From an uncultured Bacilli bacterium (GTDB lineage Bacteria > Bacillota_I > Bacilli_A > RF39 > UBA660): 8,103 nucleotides of DNA. How positions within the stretch are numbered: the first letter of the stretch is position 1; each line of letters begins with the position of its first letter. Made by a program: the position numbers and the translations under genes. The stretch covers positions 1 to 8,103 of the forward strand of contig CAKOHL010000050.1 in the NCBI GenBank assembly GCA_934085635.1, given 5' to 3'. The notes beneath the pieces are model-generated. The model searched no databases, was not told the DNA's origin, and saw only the letters and a program-made list of their open reading frames with translations. Positions 6,051-8,103 of the stretch are shown here, piece by piece.

Positions 6051-7799
6051 ATGGAAAAAGTAGATAATATATACAGAAATGTATATACTGGCTTAGTTGA
6101 TGAAACTTATGCTGGAAAAGAAGTTAGAGTTTGTGGTTGGATAAATAGTATTAGAAAGTTAGGTGGACTTACTTTTGTAACACTTAGAGATGAAACTGGT
6201 ATATTACAAATTACAACTGAAGACGCTAGTTTATTTGAAAATATTAATAGAGAAAGTACAGTTAGTATAGTTGGAGATGTAAAACTTCGTGAACCAAATA
6301 TGGTTAATGAAAATATGAAAACTGGTAAAGTAGAACTTACACCTAAAAGTGTAGAAGTTCTTGGAGAAGCACTTAATGTTTTACCATTTGAAATAAGTAG
6401 AAGTAAAGAAGAAGCTAGTGAAGAAACTAGACTTAAATATAGATATTTAGACCTTAGAAATCCTAAAGTTCACGATAATATGGCATTTAGATTTAAAGTT
6501 ATAGACCATATTAGAGGACTTATGAAAAGTATGGACTTTACTGAAATATCAACACCAATTATTACAACAAGTAGTCCTGAAGGAGCAAGAGACTTTATAG
6601 TACCTAGTAGAAAATATAAAGGAAAGTTTTATGCACTTCCTCAAGCACCTCAAATTTACAAACAACTTTTAATGGTTAGTGGATTTAATAGATATTTCCA
6701 AATAGCACCTTGTTTTAGAGATGAAGACTGCAGGGCAGATAGAACACTAGAGTTTTATCAGTTAGACTTAGAAATGAGTTTTGTAACTGAAGAAGATGTA
6801 TATAAAGTAGGAGAAAAAATATTCTATGATATATTTACTACATTTAGTGATAAATATGTAAGCCCATATCCATTTAGAAGAATTGCTTATAAAGATGCTA
6901 TGTTAATGTATGGTAGTGATAAACCAGATTTAAGAAATCCATTAATTATTTCTGAATTAACAAATATCTTTAAAAATACTAGTTTTGAACCATTTAAAAA
7001 TAGTATAGTAAGAGGTATTAAGGTAAGCAATATAGAAAAATCTAACTCTTGGTTTAAATCAATTGAAGAATATGCTAAAACAATTGGTATGGCTGGACTT
7101 TCTTACTTAAAAGTAGAAGAGGATTTAAACCTAAAGGGAAGTTTATCTAAATACTTAAGTGAAGAAGAAGTAAATGCTTTAATAAGTGAACTTCTACTTA
7201 AACCAAAAGATGTTTTATTCATTATTAGTGATAAGAAAAAATGTGAAAAATATGCAGGACTTATTAGAACTAAATTAGGAGAAGAATTAGACTTAATAGA
7301 TAAAGATAGATTTGAATTTTGTATAGTAAATGATTTTCCTTTCTATGAATGGAATGAAGAAGATAATAAATGGGATTTTGCACACAATCCATTTAGTATG
7401 CCACAGGGAGGAATAGAAGCTTTAAACAGTGCTGACCCTGGTAGTATAGTTGCATATCAATATGACTTTGTATGTAATGGTTGTGAAATGGCTAGTGGTG
7501 CTGTAAGAAACCATAGCATAGAAATTATGAAAAAAGCATTTGAAATTGCTGGATATGATGAAGAAGTAGTTAAAACTAAATTTAAGAGTTTATACACTGC
7601 ATTTCAATATGGGGCTCCACCTCACGCTGGAATGGCTCCTGGTATAGATAGAATCATAATGCTTTTAACTGGAGAAGATAACTTAAGGGAAGTTCAAATA
7701 TTCCCACCAAATGTAAGTGGTCAAGATTTACTAATGGGTGGTCCAACTGAAGTAACTGAACAACAACTTAGAGAAACACATTTAAAAATTAGAGATTAA
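6051..7799 (+). CDS. aspS: Aspartyl-tRNA synthetase AspS
   Basis: This class II synthetase charges tRNA-Asp with aspartate using ATP. The 582-residue product has the normal bacterial length and domain order: an OB-fold anticodon-binding domain (about 1-110), the catalytic core with motif 2 FRDEDCRADR (222-231), a GAD insertion domain (about 300-410) introduced by SDKPDLR (289-295), and motif 3 GIDRIIMLL (531-539). SSPEGARDF and PQAPQIYKQLLM are further family signatures. Motif 2 continues TLEFYQLDLEMSF where many bacteria have QPEFTQ, a mild variation. AGGAGG lies five bases upstream of ATG. Expression is controlled by the T-box leader directly upstream. Whether it also charges tRNA-Asn (non-discriminating) cannot be told, as no gatCAB or asnS is in view. 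Confidence 0.97.
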   Translation: MEKVDNIYRNVYTGLVDETYAGKEVRVCGWINSIRKLGGLTFVTLRDETGILQITTEDASLFENINRESTVSIVGDVKLREPNMVNENMKTGKVELTPKSVEVLGEALNVLPFEISRSKEEASEETRLKYRYLDLRNPKVHDNMAFRFKVIDHIRGLMKSMDFTEISTPIITTSSPEGARDFIVPSRKYKGKFYALPQAPQIYKQLLMVSGFNRYFQIAPCFRDEDCRADRTLEFYQLDLEMSFVTEEDVYKVGEKIFYDIFTTFSDKYVSPYPFRRIAYKDAMLMYGSDKPDLRNPLIISELTNIFKNTSFEPFKNSIVRGIKVSNIEKSNSWFKSIEEYAKTIGMAGLSYLKVEEDLNLKGSLSKYLSEEEVNALISELLLKPKDVLFIISDKKKCEKYAGLIRTKLGEELDLIDKDRFEFCIVNDFPFYEWNEEDNKWDFAHNPFSMPQGGIEALNSADPGSIVAYQYDFVCNGCEMASGAVRNHSIEIMKKAFEIAGYDEEVVKTKFKSLYTAFQYGAPPHAGMAPGIDRIIMLLTGEDNLREVQIFPPNVSGQDLLMGGPTEVTEQQLRETHLKIRD

Positions 7800-7906
7800 C
7801 CCCTTGCGTGAACAAGAAAACTATGATATTACTTTAAAAGTAGAAGATATATGAATTTGTACATTTTTATTCGCAAATCTTCAAAAAATAAGGACGAGTG
7901 ATAGAT

Positions 7907-8005
7907 ATGAAAAACAATACATCAGTACAAAATATTGCACTCTTTGGCGTCAGGGATGGCTCAGCCACAAATCCATACGAAATCGTGGGAAACGAAGATT
8001 GTTAG
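7907..8005 (+). pseudogene. 3'-end remnant of a surface-protein gene of the same family as the first gene
   Basis: A 32-codon frame ends in GVRDGSATNPYEIVGNEDC, matching the last residues of the first gene (DGSAPSPYEIVENGGC). The nucleotides at 7955-7986 and 1868-1899 agree at 29 of 32 positions, including 15 identical in a row. The ATG at 7907 has only a distant AAGGA (7890-7894), and no signal peptide or catalytic part remains. It is most likely the tail of a deleted or recombined paralogue. A real short peptide cannot be excluded. Codons such as GCC, ATC and TAC are unlike the AT-ending codons of the neighbours. Confidence 0.65.
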
Positions 8006-8021
8006 TACTAAATATGGTACT
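7924..8021 (+). repeat. Imperfect 18-bp direct repeat flanking the remnant
   Basis: AGTACAAAATATTGCACT (7924-7941) and AGTACTAAATATGGTACT (8004-8021) agree at 15 of 18 positions and are 80 bases apart. Each is also nearly palindromic, with AGTAC/GTACT-type ends. They bracket the signature-repeat fragment. Possible explanations are a recombination scar, an operator pair or chance in AT-rich DNA. Confidence 0.45.
7955..7986 (+). repeat. Copy 2 of the C-terminal signature repeat
   Basis: This is the partner of 1868-1899 (29 of 32 bases identical). It lies about 155 bases after aspS, in an otherwise non-coding stretch, and encodes DGSATNPYEIV in frame with a stop seven codons later. Confidence 0.85.
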
Positions 8022-8045
8022 TATTGCGATTTATTAATATTTTGC

Positions 8046-8074
8046 TTGATTTTTCATAAAATATATTATATAAT
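8046..8074 (+). promoter_or_regulatory. Promoter of a gene beyond the right edge
   Basis: TTGATT (8046-8051) and a perfect TATAAT (8069-8074) are 17 bases apart. Transcription would start near 8081. The RNA would begin with GTGAAGAGAGAAAGAAG, which could be a purine-rich ribosome-site region or the 5' strand of another T-box stem I. No start codon is reached inside the window. Confidence 0.7.
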
Positions 8075-8103
8075 CTAATACGTGAAGAGAGAAAGAAGTG
8101 TGT

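Noticed and set aside
7804..7854. Short TTG-started frame after aspS (LREQENYDITLKVEDI)
   Set aside because: No ribosome site, 16 codons only, and the slight likeness to the AspS C-terminus (LRETHLKIRD) is too short to mean anything.
7843..7882. GAAGAT/ATCTTC hairpin after aspS as a terminator
   Set aside because: The stem is six pairs around a loop of 28 bases and is followed by A-rich, not T-rich, sequence. I see no clear aspS terminator in the window.
1..8103. CRISPR array, phage, toxin-antitoxin or defence system
   Set aside because: No regularly spaced repeats, integrase, transposase, nuclease or paired small genes are visible anywhere in the window.

Overview
The window comes from a very AT-rich, low-GC Gram-positive-type bacterium. 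The coding style suggests an uncultured gut Bacillota or Mycoplasmatota-like lineage (RF39/Erysipelotrichia-like), but that placement is inference from protein style and not a search result. TGA works as a stop codon (rsmE and the transglutaminase-like gene end in it) and Trp is TGG, so the Mycoplasma code is not in use. All genes are on the + strand.

Layout: a terminator-like hairpin at 32-58 precedes a large secreted or surface protein gene (89-1918) with a SipW/TasA-style N-terminus and a long Cys-containing C-terminal region. A compact terminator/promoter junction follows. Next is a probable operon: rsmE (16S rRNA m3U1498 methyltransferase, apparently leaderless), a single-pass membrane protein with an acidic repeated tail, and mtaB (tRNA ms2t6A methylthiotransferase). 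The genes overlap or nearly abut, and rsmE and mtaB are also near neighbours in Bacillus (yqeU-yqeV). Two tandem hairpins and a second promoter lead to a cytosolic transglutaminase-like protein (4687-5817). A promoter inside the 3' end of that gene drives a T-box leader (about 5835-6050) that controls aspS (6051-7799). The last 300 bases hold a short remnant carrying the same C-terminal signature as the first gene, then a strong promoter pointing at a gene beyond the window edge.

The housekeeping genes concern translation: ribosomal RNA modification, tRNA modification and aspartyl-tRNA synthesis, the last sensed through uncharged tRNA-Asp. The accessory layer is the surface protein and its 3'-end remnant, which differ from the housekeeping genes in codon choice and look like members of an expanding or recombining surface-protein family.

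Most notable observations: (1) a 29/32-nt match between the 3' end of the first gene and an orphan fragment 6 kb away; (2) a codon-use shift inside the first gene; (3) an extended -10 box exactly placed for a leaderless rsmE transcript; (4) two junctions where the -35 box of the next gene lies in the loop of the previous terminator; (5) a T-box leader with no separate third terminator segment; (6) a duplicated 16-residue motif in the membrane protein between rsmE and mtaB. I see no phage, CRISPR, insertion sequence or defence system.
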